A DNA stretch of 64,000 bases from 21-14-0-10-47-8 sp966211455 (GTDB lineage Bacteria; Bdellovibrionota; Bdellovibrionia; Bdellovibrionales; Bdellovibrionaceae), in the NCBI GenBank assembly GCA_966211455.1, contig CBIHNI010000003.1, positions 62,001 through 126,000 of the forward strand. The letters are read 5' to 3'. Below are positions 43,350-51,652 of the stretch, piece after piece. The notes beneath the pieces are model-generated. The model saw nothing but the letters and a program-made list of their open reading frames with translations, had not been told where the DNA came from and searched no databases. Within the stretch, counting starts at the first letter, position 1. Each line of letters begins with the position of its first letter. Made by a program: the position numbers and the translations under genes.

Positions 43350-44648
43350 ATGGAACTCAGACGTTGGAATGACATTTTGGCCATCAAAACTTCGGATGGA
43401 AAATTCGTGGGCTACCACTCGCGCAATCTCGAAGTCGCCGAAGTATCTGAAGAAATCTGGAAGACCGCGGGCACCGAAAGCGCCAACAACGACGCACTTG
43501 CTGGCCTGACGGAATGGAACAGCCAGCCCCTGACTTCTTTGGCGGAAAAACGCTCGGGTCATATCAATCACTTCACCATCAACGTCACCCAGGTCTGCAA
43601 CCTGCACTGCACTTACTGTGCAGCTGGCGGCGACGGCACTTACGGCGATCCCGTGAAGCGCATCTCGGTTGAAAAAACTTTGCCCCAGCTTGCAAGCTTT
43701 ATGTCGAAACTTCCGGCCGGCGAAACTTTCAAGGTGAACTTTGTCGGCGGCGAACCTTTGCTTTATCCGGAAGGCATTCGTCTGTTGGGCGAATACGTTC
43801 AAGAAAAAGCCGTCGAGCTGGGCCTGAAAGCCAAATTCAAATTGGTCACCAACGGCACGCAGTTCAATGAAACGACACTGGCCGTTTTGAAAACCATCAA
43901 GCCCAATTTGATCGTCAGTCTGGATGGACCGACCGCGGTCAACGATCTTCGTCGCCCCAGCAAAGGTGGCGTCGGCGTGACCGCAAAAATCATCGAAGGT
44001 CTGCGCTTTTTGGGCGAACACAAAGACTGTGTCGAATCGATCGAGCTTTCCGGCGTCTTCGGACCTGGCAATTTGGATGTGATCGCGGCTTGGGATTTCT
44101 ATTCGCAATTCAATGTCGACACGTTTGATTTTATCTTCGATCACCACTGCCAAGACCTGGAAGTTTCCACTCAGTTCATCACTGCAATGGAAGCTTTGGC
44201 CGCAAAAGTTTACGCGGCTGAAGGTGAAGCGGGCTTAAGAAAAATTCAAACTTTCGATGCTTATTTTCAGACGTTGGATTCGCAAATCCGAGTCGAAAAT
44301 TTCTGTGGCGCCGGCAAGAACTTCTTGGTGATCGATTCGCGAAACACGCTTTACACCTGCCCTTGGGAATCCGGCAAAACCAGCGATGCCGTAGGCTTCG
44401 CCGATGCTCTTTGGGCGGGAAAATTGGAATTTTATCAAAGCCCCTTGGTCGAAAAGGCCGACTGCCAAGGCTGCTGGGCTAGGTATATGTGCGGGGGCGG
44501 ATGCATGTATGTCCATAAAAACTCTACAGGTTCTAAGAACAAGGTGGATGAACTGTTCTGTTATCGCACAAGAAGCTTGATTTCATTGGCTATTCTATAT
44601 TATCAAAGATCTAGGAATTTTGAGGAGTTAGAGCATGTTGAACATTAA
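43350..44648 (+). CDS. Radical SAM/SPASM protein, probable peptide maturase
   Basis: 432 residues. The first ~75 residues (KFVGYHSRNLEVAEVSEEIWKTA) could be a PqqD-like peptide-binding segment. The radical SAM cluster is C83-NLH-C87-TY-C90, followed by VNFVGGEPLLYPEG and VSLDGP. The C-terminal SPASM region has FCGAG, CPWES and the full CQGCWARYMCGGGC (Cys 372, 375, 381, 385), expected to bind extra Fe-S clusters. SPASM enzymes modify peptides or proteins (sactipeptides, PQQ, mycofactocin, sulfatases). The end of this gene overlaps a 31-codon peptide gene by 14 bp. A sulfatase-maturase or QhpD-like role cannot be excluded. GAAGG precedes the ATG. Confidence 0.88.
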   Translation: MELRRWNDILAIKTSDGKFVGYHSRNLEVAEVSEEIWKTAGTESANNDALAGLTEWNSQPLTSLAEKRSGHINHFTINVTQVCNLHCTYCAAGGDGTYGDPVKRISVEKTLPQLASFMSKLPAGETFKVNFVGGEPLLYPEGIRLLGEYVQEKAVELGLKAKFKLVTNGTQFNETTLAVLKTIKPNLIVSLDGPTAVNDLRRPSKGGVGVTAKIIEGLRFLGEHKDCVESIELSGVFGPGNLDVIAAWDFYSQFNVDTFDFIFDHHCQDLEVSTQFITAMEALAAKVYAAEGEAGLRKIQTFDAYFQTLDSQIRVENFCGAGKNFLVIDSRNTLYTCPWESGKTSDAVGFADALWAGKLEFYQSPLVEKADCQGCWARYMCGGGCMYVHKNSTGSKNKVDELFCYRTRSLISLAILYYQRSRNFEELEHVEH

Positions 44649-44730
44649 TACCGCGAAACAGCATATTAAAAAGGTTCAGCCTAAAAAGAACGGTCTGTTG
44701 AAAGACCCAGGCACCTGCAAACCAAGCTAA
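44635..44730 (+). CDS. 31-residue peptide, candidate RiPP precursor
   Basis: Too short for usual gene calls. The ATG at 44635 lies inside the radical SAM gene's last codons (frame +1) and is preceded by GAGGAG at 44622-44627 with a 7-base spacer, a better ribosome site than most genes here. The product starts MLNINTAKQHIKKVQ, is strongly basic, has KKNG in the middle and a single Cys in the ending GTCKPS. Overlap with the maturase and the strong Shine-Dalgarno sequence argue that it is translated. One Cys would allow one thioether; no aromatic residue is present. Leader and core boundaries are unknown. Confidence 0.6.
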   Translation: MLNINTAKQHIKKVQPKKNGLLKDPGTCKPS

Positions 44731-44769
44731 TCGTTCGTATCTTTTTCTCGTTATCGAAGTAGACCGATT

Positions 44770-46620
44770 ATGAAGCTTGCCATAAAGAAATTTATATTTG
44801 GTCTATTTCGCTTCTACTTTCTTGCGCGTATTGCCTTCGCTGTCGGTGTCGCAGTTCTCTTATACCGAATCGAAATCCCCTCGATCGAATTTTTTCTCTA
44901 CGATTTAAGAACCGCTACCAGACCTTCGCCTTCACCGTCCGGAAATATCGAACTTGTCGTGATCGATAAGGACACGCTTCAGTTTTTCAACACAACCCCA
45001 GCGCTCAGCTTGCACCAACAGCTGATCGAAAAACTGATCGCGACCGAACCGACTTATCTTTTCTATACGACCGATATCACCAAGATCCCGGCCGATATTC
45101 CCAAAGAGCAGTTTGCCGCGAAGATCGCACCAATGAGCCGCTTTTACCAAGCGGTGAACTCGCTGGAACGAAAGAATGACGAAAGCAGCCGCTTGATGCT
45201 GCCGGTGCCTTTTGAAAATGTGCAAGTCGCTTCGATGCCGAAAACCAAGGACGATAAGCTCTTTGCGAAAGACGGAATCACTCGCCGCCTGTTTATCTCT
45301 TATCAGGATCTGCCGACCTTTCACATCACGGCCGCTTCGAAATTCAACCCCGAAATCGCCAACACGGCGACGATCCGCGGTCAGTTTGATCTTTATGATT
45401 CCAAGCAGGTGATGATCGACTTTATGAAGCCGGGATCTTTTCCGGTCACCAAGTTCGAAGACATCCTTGAAGGCCGCGTCGATATGGCCCGCTTCAAAGG
45501 CAAAATTATTTTGGTCGGCGATGATCTGGGGATTTCACACGACGATTATATCTATTCGCCTTACCTTCGCAGCATCGACACGACGACGATTTCCGAGCTG
45601 CATGCCAACGTGCTGGAAACTTTGATTCGCAATTCGGCCCCGATCAAGGCTCCGGATTGGCTCAATCTGATCTTTACGATCTTGATTTCGGTTTTAACCG
45701 TTCACGTTGTTTTGACCTTGAAACCGTTGAAAGGGATCTTGATCCTGATCGGCACGGCGGCCGGCTTTTCGGTGATTTCGTATTTTGCGTTTTGGCCCTT
45801 TGGATTGTGGCTGGATATGGCCCATCCGTTCTTGGCGATTTTCTTGTGCTATTACTTCTTTATCCCGTACCGCTTGATCATCGAGAATCGCAAATCTTGG
45901 GAGTACCAGCAAAAGCACCGTTTGCTTTCCGAAGTCGAGCAGCTGAAGACCAATTTTATCGGGATGATGTCGCATGACCTGAAAACGCCCCTGGCGCGGA
46001 TTCAAGGCATGACCGAAATGATTTCCACAGACCCAACGCCGCTTTCGTCGCCACAGCGAGAAGCCTTGGACACCATCAAAGCTTCGGCCGAAGACCTTTT
46101 AAAATTTATCAGCACGATTTTGAATTACGCCCGCATCGAAAGCCAGGGTCTTGAGCTGCACCTGCAAGGCAAAGATATCAATCAGCTGCTGAAAGAGGTC
46201 GTTAAAAAGCACGAGTTCTTGGCGAAGCTGAAACACATCCAACTGATCTGCGAGCTTGAGCCTTTGTTCAGCATCCAGATCGACCCGGAACTGATGAAGC
46301 AGGTTTTTTCAAACCTGGTGGAAAACGCGATCAAGTACAGCCCCGAAAATTCAAAGGTGCTGATCACCTCTGAAGAAATCGAAGGCAAGATCATCGTGCA
46401 GATCGCAGACCAAGGAATCGGCATCCCGGCTGACGAACTTTCGAACATCTTCATGAAATTTTTTCGAAGCAAGTACGCAAAGACCTCGCCCATCAAAGGA
46501 TCCGGCCTGGGCCTTTATTTAGCGAAATATTTCGTCGAGCTCCACCAAGGTGCGATTTCAGCCGAGTCTTCACCCGGCCAGGGATCAACATTCACCGTGG
46601 AACTTCCGATCCGCGCTTAG
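44770..46620 (+). CDS. CHASE2-domain sensor histidine kinase
   Basis: 616 residues. Helix at about 18-36 (ARIAFAVGVAVLLY), a CHASE2-type extracytoplasmic sensor (about 40-295; FFLYDLRTATRPSPSPSGNIELVVIDKDTL, FKGKIILVGDDLGISHDDYIYSP), then three membrane helices (about 298-370). The kinase core has the H box NFIGMMSHDLKTPLARI (His about 403), N box NLVENAIKYSP, G1 QIADQGIGIPADEL and G2 GSGLGLYLAKYFVE. It senses an unknown external cue. It starts 39 bp after the peptide gene and may be in the same operon; the following response regulator is the likely partner. Confidence 0.93.
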   Translation: MKLAIKKFIFGLFRFYFLARIAFAVGVAVLLYRIEIPSIEFFLYDLRTATRPSPSPSGNIELVVIDKDTLQFFNTTPALSLHQQLIEKLIATEPTYLFYTTDITKIPADIPKEQFAAKIAPMSRFYQAVNSLERKNDESSRLMLPVPFENVQVASMPKTKDDKLFAKDGITRRLFISYQDLPTFHITAASKFNPEIANTATIRGQFDLYDSKQVMIDFMKPGSFPVTKFEDILEGRVDMARFKGKIILVGDDLGISHDDYIYSPYLRSIDTTTISELHANVLETLIRNSAPIKAPDWLNLIFTILISVLTVHVVLTLKPLKGILILIGTAAGFSVISYFAFWPFGLWLDMAHPFLAIFLCYYFFIPYRLIIENRKSWEYQQKHRLLSEVEQLKTNFIGMMSHDLKTPLARIQGMTEMISTDPTPLSSPQREALDTIKASAEDLLKFISTILNYARIESQGLELHLQGKDINQLLKEVVKKHEFLAKLKHIQLICELEPLFSIQIDPELMKQVFSNLVENAIKYSPENSKVLITSEEIEGKIIVQIADQGIGIPADELSNIFMKFFRSKYAKTSPIKGSGLGLYLAKYFVELHQGAISAESSPGQGSTFTVELPIRA

Positions 46621-46755
46621 AAATTTTTTCCTGTTCTTTGAATGCACAGTTAAAACCTGAGCTTAACGATGCTTCCCCCTATGACGGATTTTGTCTTTGT
46701 GGTAAAACCTTGGTCAGTCTTTCAAAAGACGAGAATGAATACCTGGGGAGGAATC

Positions 46756-48285
46756 ATGCTCAAGGTTCTTGTGGCGGATGATGATCAGGGGTTGAGACTT
46801 TCGGTCAAATCTGCCTTGGCGAGCACCAATCGTTTCCAAGTCGAAGAAGCTTTCGACGGCGTCAATGCTATCGAAAAAATCAAGACCAGCGAATTTGATA
46901 TCGCGATTCTTGATGTCGACATGCCTCGTATGAACGGCCTGGAAACTTTGAAACAAATCAAAGAACACAATCCGGGAATCGTCGTCATCGTGATGACGGC
47001 TTTCGCAACCATCGATCACGCAGTTCAAGCGGTGAAAGATGGAGCTTACAATTATCTTTCAAAACCTGTGCATGGTGACGATCTGATCGCATTGATCGAT
47101 CGTGCAATGGCCGCGATGAACATGATCTCAAATGTTGCGGCTTCGGCACCCGTGTTGATGGAAGGTGGACGCAAGTTCATCGGAAACAACACCCAGATGC
47201 AAAAGGTCTTCAACATCATTCACCGTCTTTCCAAGGTGGACACTCCGGTTCTGATCCGAGGTGCTTCGGGTACCGGTAAAGAATTGGTGGCGCGCGCGAT
47301 TCACTACAATTCGGCCCGCAAAGACGAAAAATTTGTGGCGATCAACTGTTCGGCGATTCCAGAAAATCTTTTCGAATCTGAGCTCTTCGGACATGAAAAA
47401 GGATCTTTCACTGGTGCTGATCAACGCAAAATCGGAAAGTTCCAATTTGCCGAAGGTGGAACCCTGTTCCTGGACGAAGTGGGCGACATGCCGCAATTGA
47501 TGCAGGTCAAATTGCTTCGCGTCCTTCAAGAAAAAGTCTTTGTTCCAGTCGGTGCCAATCGCGAAATCCCAACCAACGTTCGCATCATCGCGGCGACCAA
47601 TCGTCCGCTGGAAGAAATGATGAAACTGGGTTCGTTCCGCGAAGACCTGTTCTATCGTTTGAACGTCATTCCAATCTTCTTGCCTTCGCTGGCCGATCGC
47701 AAAGACGATTTGGATTCCTTAATCAATATCTTCATTCGCAAATTCAATCAGGCCCATGCGAAACGCATCACGGGCGTTGCGGCCGATGCCTTGGCGGTAT
47801 TGAAGAAATACGAATGGCCCGGAAATATTCGTGAGCTTGAAAACGTGATCGAACACATGTTCATTATGGAAAATTCGAATCTTCTGACTTTGTCTGCCGT
47901 CCCTGAAGGCATTTTGTCTTCGACCGGAACGGTTCTGCCGGAATTGAACTTCTCGGCCAGCGCGGGCTTTGAAGCCAAAGCCGAAGCGATCGGCTTGAAG
48001 GCGACTTCGGAAGATGACGAAGATCTGGATTCTTCGGATTTGGGTGGCGACGAAGATCTGCAAGACGAAGCCGCCGGCGAATCGGCTGTCGCTTCAACGG
48101 GTGGCGCTTTGGATTTCAATGCTCAAAAAGAAGCTTTCGAAAAAGAATTTATCATCAAAGCACTGAAAACCTTTAAAGGTCGCATCAATCAAACGGCCTT
48201 GCATGCGAACATTCCGAAAAAGACTTTGCTTCGCAAGATCGAAAAGTACGGGATCAACGCTAAGGATTACACTGCTGGCTTGTAG
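46756..48285 (+). CDS. Sigma-54-dependent response regulator (NtrC family)
   Basis: 509 residues from the ATG at 46756 with GGGGAGGAAT upstream; earlier in-frame ATGs (46669, 46735) lack that. Receiver with VADDD at 6-10 and phospho-acceptor Asp53 in ILDVDMP. AAA+ domain: Walker A GASGTGKELVARAIH, the sigma-54 contact loop GSFTGA, Walker B GGTLFLDEVGDM and R-finger region. An acidic/Glu-Asp-rich linker (about 410-460) precedes a Fis-type helix-turn-helix (INQTALHANIPKKTLLRKIEKYGI). It activates sigma-54 promoters, of which this window has at least one strong example (fliL). Pairing with the kinase upstream is inferred. Confidence 0.94.
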   Translation: MLKVLVADDDQGLRLSVKSALASTNRFQVEEAFDGVNAIEKIKTSEFDIAILDVDMPRMNGLETLKQIKEHNPGIVVIVMTAFATIDHAVQAVKDGAYNYLSKPVHGDDLIALIDRAMAAMNMISNVAASAPVLMEGGRKFIGNNTQMQKVFNIIHRLSKVDTPVLIRGASGTGKELVARAIHYNSARKDEKFVAINCSAIPENLFESELFGHEKGSFTGADQRKIGKFQFAEGGTLFLDEVGDMPQLMQVKLLRVLQEKVFVPVGANREIPTNVRIIAATNRPLEEMMKLGSFREDLFYRLNVIPIFLPSLADRKDDLDSLINIFIRKFNQAHAKRITGVAADALAVLKKYEWPGNIRELENVIEHMFIMENSNLLTLSAVPEGILSSTGTVLPELNFSASAGFEAKAEAIGLKATSEDDEDLDSSDLGGDEDLQDEAAGESAVASTGGALDFNAQKEAFEKEFIIKALKTFKGRINQTALHANIPKKTLLRKIEKYGINAKDYTAGL

Positions 48286-49663
48286 CATTCAGCGAGCAAG
48301 ATGTCGGTTCGACTTTCTTAAAGATCCGGGTGGGTTGTTTTGAAGACTCATCCGGAGAAACCTGAGTCCATTCCATCGAATTTTGAGTTTGTGCCGGTTG
48401 CTGTGCCGGCTGCGGCTGGGGCTGTTGTGCCGGCGCCGCAATCGTTTCCACAACTGGCGGCTGCGCTTGGACGGCTCGTTGTTGCGAGGCCTCTATATTC
48501 GCCGCCGAAACCCATTCAACCTGTCGGTTCAAAGACGACTGTGGGGATGGAGCTGAAGTCGAATGGACCGGCTCTGTTTTTTGTGGACCGTTCGTCGCCG
48601 GAGCGGCCGGCGTAAAATCCGAAGATCTCAGCTCGGGCATCCCGTTCCCAACCGGAGCAGCAGGGGCTGTCGCGGCCACGGCATCATTGGCTTGAACAAG
48701 CAAAACGGCCATTTTGATTTCTTCCGCCGTTGGTTCGCGACCATGATCGGCGTGGAAATCTTTTTTAAAGTTTTCGACAAACATATCGTCGCCTTGAATT
48801 CTGTAATCGGCCTTCGCCATCTCTGAACTTTGCTTCAGGGCGGGATTTAGAAATTTAACGACGGTCTCGTGCCCTTGCATTTCGGCATTTTTATAAGCTG
48901 TGTATCCGTATGTTCCCAACGGCACGCCGACAAATAAAGCTGTCAGCAAGCCCACATTCCACATCGTGATAAAGACATTCCCAAGCGACTGCATTCTCGA
49001 GTTGCGATACTTGGCAAGTTTCATCTGATTGGCCTGCAGACCATTCCAGGCGACGTCCATGCAAAGTTCTTCCGGAATGAGATCTTCTTTCATATGCGGA
49101 ACGCGAAGCAGGAACCAGGCGTAGCGCGCTTTCAGATGCGGGCGAAGACGCTGCCAGATGCTTTTTTGCGTTTCTTCCGAAACCGAGCTGCCTTCAAAAA
49201 GGAATCTCTTCAGTCCGTGAGTCAAAACGGAATGACGCCACTGATGGTACTGGCGTTTTTCTTCCTTCGTCATTTTTTTGGTGACGCTGGGGTCACTTAA
49301 AAACGCGAGGTCATCGATTTTTTTTGCCACTTCGCGAATGTCGTACAAGGCGACTTTGTCTTTGGCCTGCAGCTTTTCAAGATCCTTCATGTCCTCAAGC
49401 AAAGAGCGAAGCTTCTTGGCCTGCGAGCGCAAACGATATTTCTTGATCAACGCGAAACGGCTGACCTGCGAGAAGTCCGGAGATAGAACATCTTGCAGGC
49501 TGCGATCAAAGACGACGTCATTGTATTGCTTATTCAGATTGTCGAAGAACCAAGCTTTATATTCGACCCGCGCTTTATTATGAGCACCATGGCAGATCAG
49601 CTGGGCTGAACTGCCAATGGAGGTGAATATCAAAGAGAGGGAGAGAAGCAGTCTAAATAACAA
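48260..49663 (-). CDS. Exported hypothetical protein with central membrane segment
   Basis: 467 residues from a TTG at 49663 with AAGGAA six bases upstream. Signal peptide LFRLLLSLSLIFTSIGSSAQ. Helical, charged first half (LRSQAKKLRSLLEDMKDLEKLQ), then a hydrophobic stretch (VFITMWNVGLLTALFVGVPLGTYGY, about 230-255) and a Pro/Gln/Ala-rich C-terminal region ending in a Cys-containing tail. No family recognised. Its last 26 bp overlap the response regulator's end convergently. The next gene upstream, also exported, is 19 bp away and likely in the same operon. Confidence 0.7.
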   Translation of the reverse strand: MLFRLLLSLSLIFTSIGSSAQLICHGAHNKARVEYKAWFFDNLNKQYNDVVFDRSLQDVLSPDFSQVSRFALIKKYRLRSQAKKLRSLLEDMKDLEKLQAKDKVALYDIREVAKKIDDLAFLSDPSVTKKMTKEEKRQYHQWRHSVLTHGLKRFLFEGSSVSEETQKSIWQRLRPHLKARYAWFLLRVPHMKEDLIPEELCMDVAWNGLQANQMKLAKYRNSRMQSLGNVFITMWNVGLLTALFVGVPLGTYGYTAYKNAEMQGHETVVKFLNPALKQSSEMAKADYRIQGDDMFVENFKKDFHADHGREPTAEEIKMAVLLVQANDAVAATAPAAPVGNGMPELRSSDFTPAAPATNGPQKTEPVHSTSAPSPQSSLNRQVEWVSAANIEASQQRAVQAQPPVVETIAAPAQQPQPQPAQQPAQTQNSMEWTQVSPDESSKQPTRIFKKVEPTSCSLNATSQQCNP

Positions 49664-49682
49664 GCGCGTTCCTTATTTGGGA

Positions 49683-50615
49683 TTATTGCTTGGCTCGCAA
49701 CATTTCGACCATCGCGCTACGACGAGCGATTTCTTCGGTCAATTTTGCTTTCGTCTGGGTCAAATTCAATTGTGTTTCAGCCATCATCTTGCCCGCTTCT
49801 TCGGTATTCATACCCAAGAACAAGGCCGCGATGCTTCCGAAATCCGCACCGGCCGCTGAAACCGTACCGGTTCGTTTTGCTTTTTGCAGCTGTGGAAGAA
49901 CTTTCCCCATCACACCGTCAGCGTATTTTGCCAACTTAGGAGAGATACTGTGAACAATGATGCTAATCGCGCTCAGAGCTGTCAAAGCATCTTGGGTCGT
50001 TCCGCCAAAGCCAACGGTGTCGGCGATTTGCATGAAGAGACTGTTTTGTTTTTCAACTTGTGCGCGCAGCTCCAACAGTTCAGCTGAAACTTCGGCCGCC
50101 TGAGGAATCTGTCTGACATCCGCCAAAGCTTCGTCGATAATGGTCGCGACGTTCTTTGGACGCGCTTTCGCTTCGTAAGCACCCCACTGAAGAGTGTGAG
50201 TTTCAGGATTGTAACGACGGGCCACCGCCGTCAAAAGAGCACCGGCAACGGTCGCGTAAGCTTTCATGTTTGAAGCATCTTTATGAGTCGCGATCCATCC
50301 GTTGAAGGCGGCGATGATCGCTTGTCCGTACTTAATCGCTTTTTCAACATCATCGCCCGAAGATTTTTTAATCCCGTCGATCTGCGCGATGGAAGCCCCA
50401 ACAGAAGCCAAAGTCGCACGCAACTCTTCGACAGTTTTTTCTTGAGATTTGATGATTGTCGGCAGGTACTTGACCTTGTCTTCAGCCGTCAGCTGAGACA
50501 CCGGTACTGACAATTCCTCTTTCGCCGCAGCCTGCTTCGTTTCCTGAGAGAAAACAGCCAAAGGGTTGGCGATCATAGTGGCAGAAAGAGCCAAAGCAAA
50601 AAACTGAGTTTTCAT
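49683..50615 (-). CDS. Secreted helical hypothetical protein
   Basis: 310 residues. Signal peptide (FFALALSATMIANPLAVFSQ) followed by a long Ala-rich helical chain (LPTIIKSQEKTVEELRATLASVGASIAQI; LRAQVEKQNSLFMQIADTVGFGG; ETQLNLTQTKAKLTEEIARRSAMVEM). Overall it looks like a periplasmic coiled-coil protein. AAAGGAA precedes the ATG. A possible sigma-54 promoter lies about 30 bases before its predicted leader. Function unknown; paired with the 48260 gene. Confidence 0.72.
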   Translation of the reverse strand: MKTQFFALALSATMIANPLAVFSQETKQAAAKEELSVPVSQLTAEDKVKYLPTIIKSQEKTVEELRATLASVGASIAQIDGIKKSSGDDVEKAIKYGQAIIAAFNGWIATHKDASNMKAYATVAGALLTAVARRYNPETHTLQWGAYEAKARPKNVATIIDEALADVRQIPQAAEVSAELLELRAQVEKQNSLFMQIADTVGFGGTTQDALTALSAISIIVHSISPKLAKYADGVMGKVLPQLQKAKRTGTVSAAGADFGSIAALFLGMNTEEAGKMMAETQLNLTQTKAKLTEEIARRSAMVEMLRAKQ

Positions 50616-50656
50616 GGGGTTCCTTTCGGTCTATGGTTTTCAATAATTGGCAATGG

Positions 50657-50673
50657 TGCCAATGGGATGCCAA
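50657..50673 (-). promoter_or_regulatory. Candidate sigma-54 promoter with overlapping palindrome
   Basis: Minus strand TTGGCATCCCATTGGCA has GG and GC exactly 10 bases apart; the -12 element is TGGC and not TTGC. The start site would be near 50646, about 30 bases before the ATG at 50615. A 7-bp palindrome ATTGGCA-ATGG-TGCCAAT (50646-50663) overlaps it. The rest of the 337-bp gap to 50953 holds AT-rich sequence without a gene. Confidence 0.4.
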
Positions 50674-50952
50674 GGAAATGGCCTTGAACAGGAATCCAAT
50701 CGCTTTGAGATCGGGACTTTTTGAAAAGGGACGTTTTAGGCAGCAGGTGTTGAGAGTTTAGACAGTGTCAAGCGTCGACTCATCGGAAGTTCTGATCATT
50801 CTTTGAGCATTATTAGTTTTTCTTCGCAGTGGCATTTGGTTTTTGATGTTGATTGAAGGCGGATCCAAATCTATCTTTCCTGGTCTTTGAGTTCTAAAAA
50901 TCGAGCAAGTCTTTGATACAGACGGAAATGAAAGAGGGGAATTTCAGTCGTC

Positions 50953-51564
50953 ATGTCTACGTTGATGAATCCACTTCCGCCGCAAGCTTACACCAAGGAA
51001 ACTTTGGTGCACGCCTATGCTTGGTTGCAAAACCAGAGTGAGAACATCAAGGAATTGGCGACAACCCCGGACGTACTGGTCAGCCTGTATCTGAAAGCCA
51101 AGCTGCAAGGCGATGGCGCGTTGGAAAGACCCAGCATTCAGAACTTCAAAAACGAGCTGAAAAATCTGGCCGGTATGATCGGCGAATTCGAAGTGCTGGA
51201 ATCTCCGGCCGGAACGCCAGCGGCTTCTGCTGGAAGTCAGACAATTCGCATCCGCTCGCAAGATTTGCGTCCGCCACAGGCAGAATCCAAAATCGAAGAA
51301 GGCCCGGCACTCGCCCGTCCCGCAACCAATGCGGCTCCCCAGACACCTACTTATGCGTCTTATCAAGCGCCAACTCCTTCGGCCTCGTCCCCGACGCTAG
51401 CGGCTGGCGCTGTGGCGACCAATTCGGGGCCTGCAGGCCTGGATTCCAGGTCAATGGACATGATTCAAGAAGTCAAAATCCAGTTCAATCTGAGTTCGGA
51501 CGCCGAAGCTTTGCGCCTTTTACTGGCCATTGGCTACAATCAGGTCAAAGGCCTTCTGCGATAA
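50953..51564 (+). CDS. Hypothetical protein with Ala/Pro-rich linker
   Basis: 203 residues, cytosolic by sequence (no signal peptide). N-terminal helical part (about 10-80: YTKETLVHAYAWLQNQSENIKELATTPDVLVSLYLKAKLQG), a flexible Ala/Pro/Ser linker (about 85-160), and a short C-terminal unit DMIQEVKIQFNLSSDAEALRLLLAIGYNQVKGLL that reads like a small helix-turn-helix or ribbon-helix-helix segment, though I cannot name a family. GAGGGGA precedes the ATG. Stands just before ileS, with a gap of 88 bp. Confidence 0.68.
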   Translation: MSTLMNPLPPQAYTKETLVHAYAWLQNQSENIKELATTPDVLVSLYLKAKLQGDGALERPSIQNFKNELKNLAGMIGEFEVLESPAGTPAASAGSQTIRIRSQDLRPPQAESKIEEGPALARPATNAAPQTPTYASYQAPTPSASSPTLAAGAVATNSGPAGLDSRSMDMIQEVKIQFNLSSDAEALRLLLAIGYNQVKGLLR

Positions 51565-51597
51565 GAGAAATTTAGACCGACCATACAACCTCTGAAG

Positions 51598-51627
51598 TTG
51601 ACTGATTCCCTTAAGTTCCAATAGTTT
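51598..51627 (+). promoter_or_regulatory. Possible sigma-70 promoter of ileS
   Basis: TTGACT (51598-51603), an 18-base spacer and TAGTTT (51622-51627) lie just upstream of ileS. The -35 is good and the -10 is weak. Confidence 0.3.
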
Positions 51628-51652
51628 AGCTATTCTAGCTTGAGAGGTAAGA

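Noticed and set aside
43200..44153. 317-codon minus-strand open frame
   Set aside because: It lies antisense to the radical SAM gene, which has clear motifs; no domain or start signal on the minus strand.
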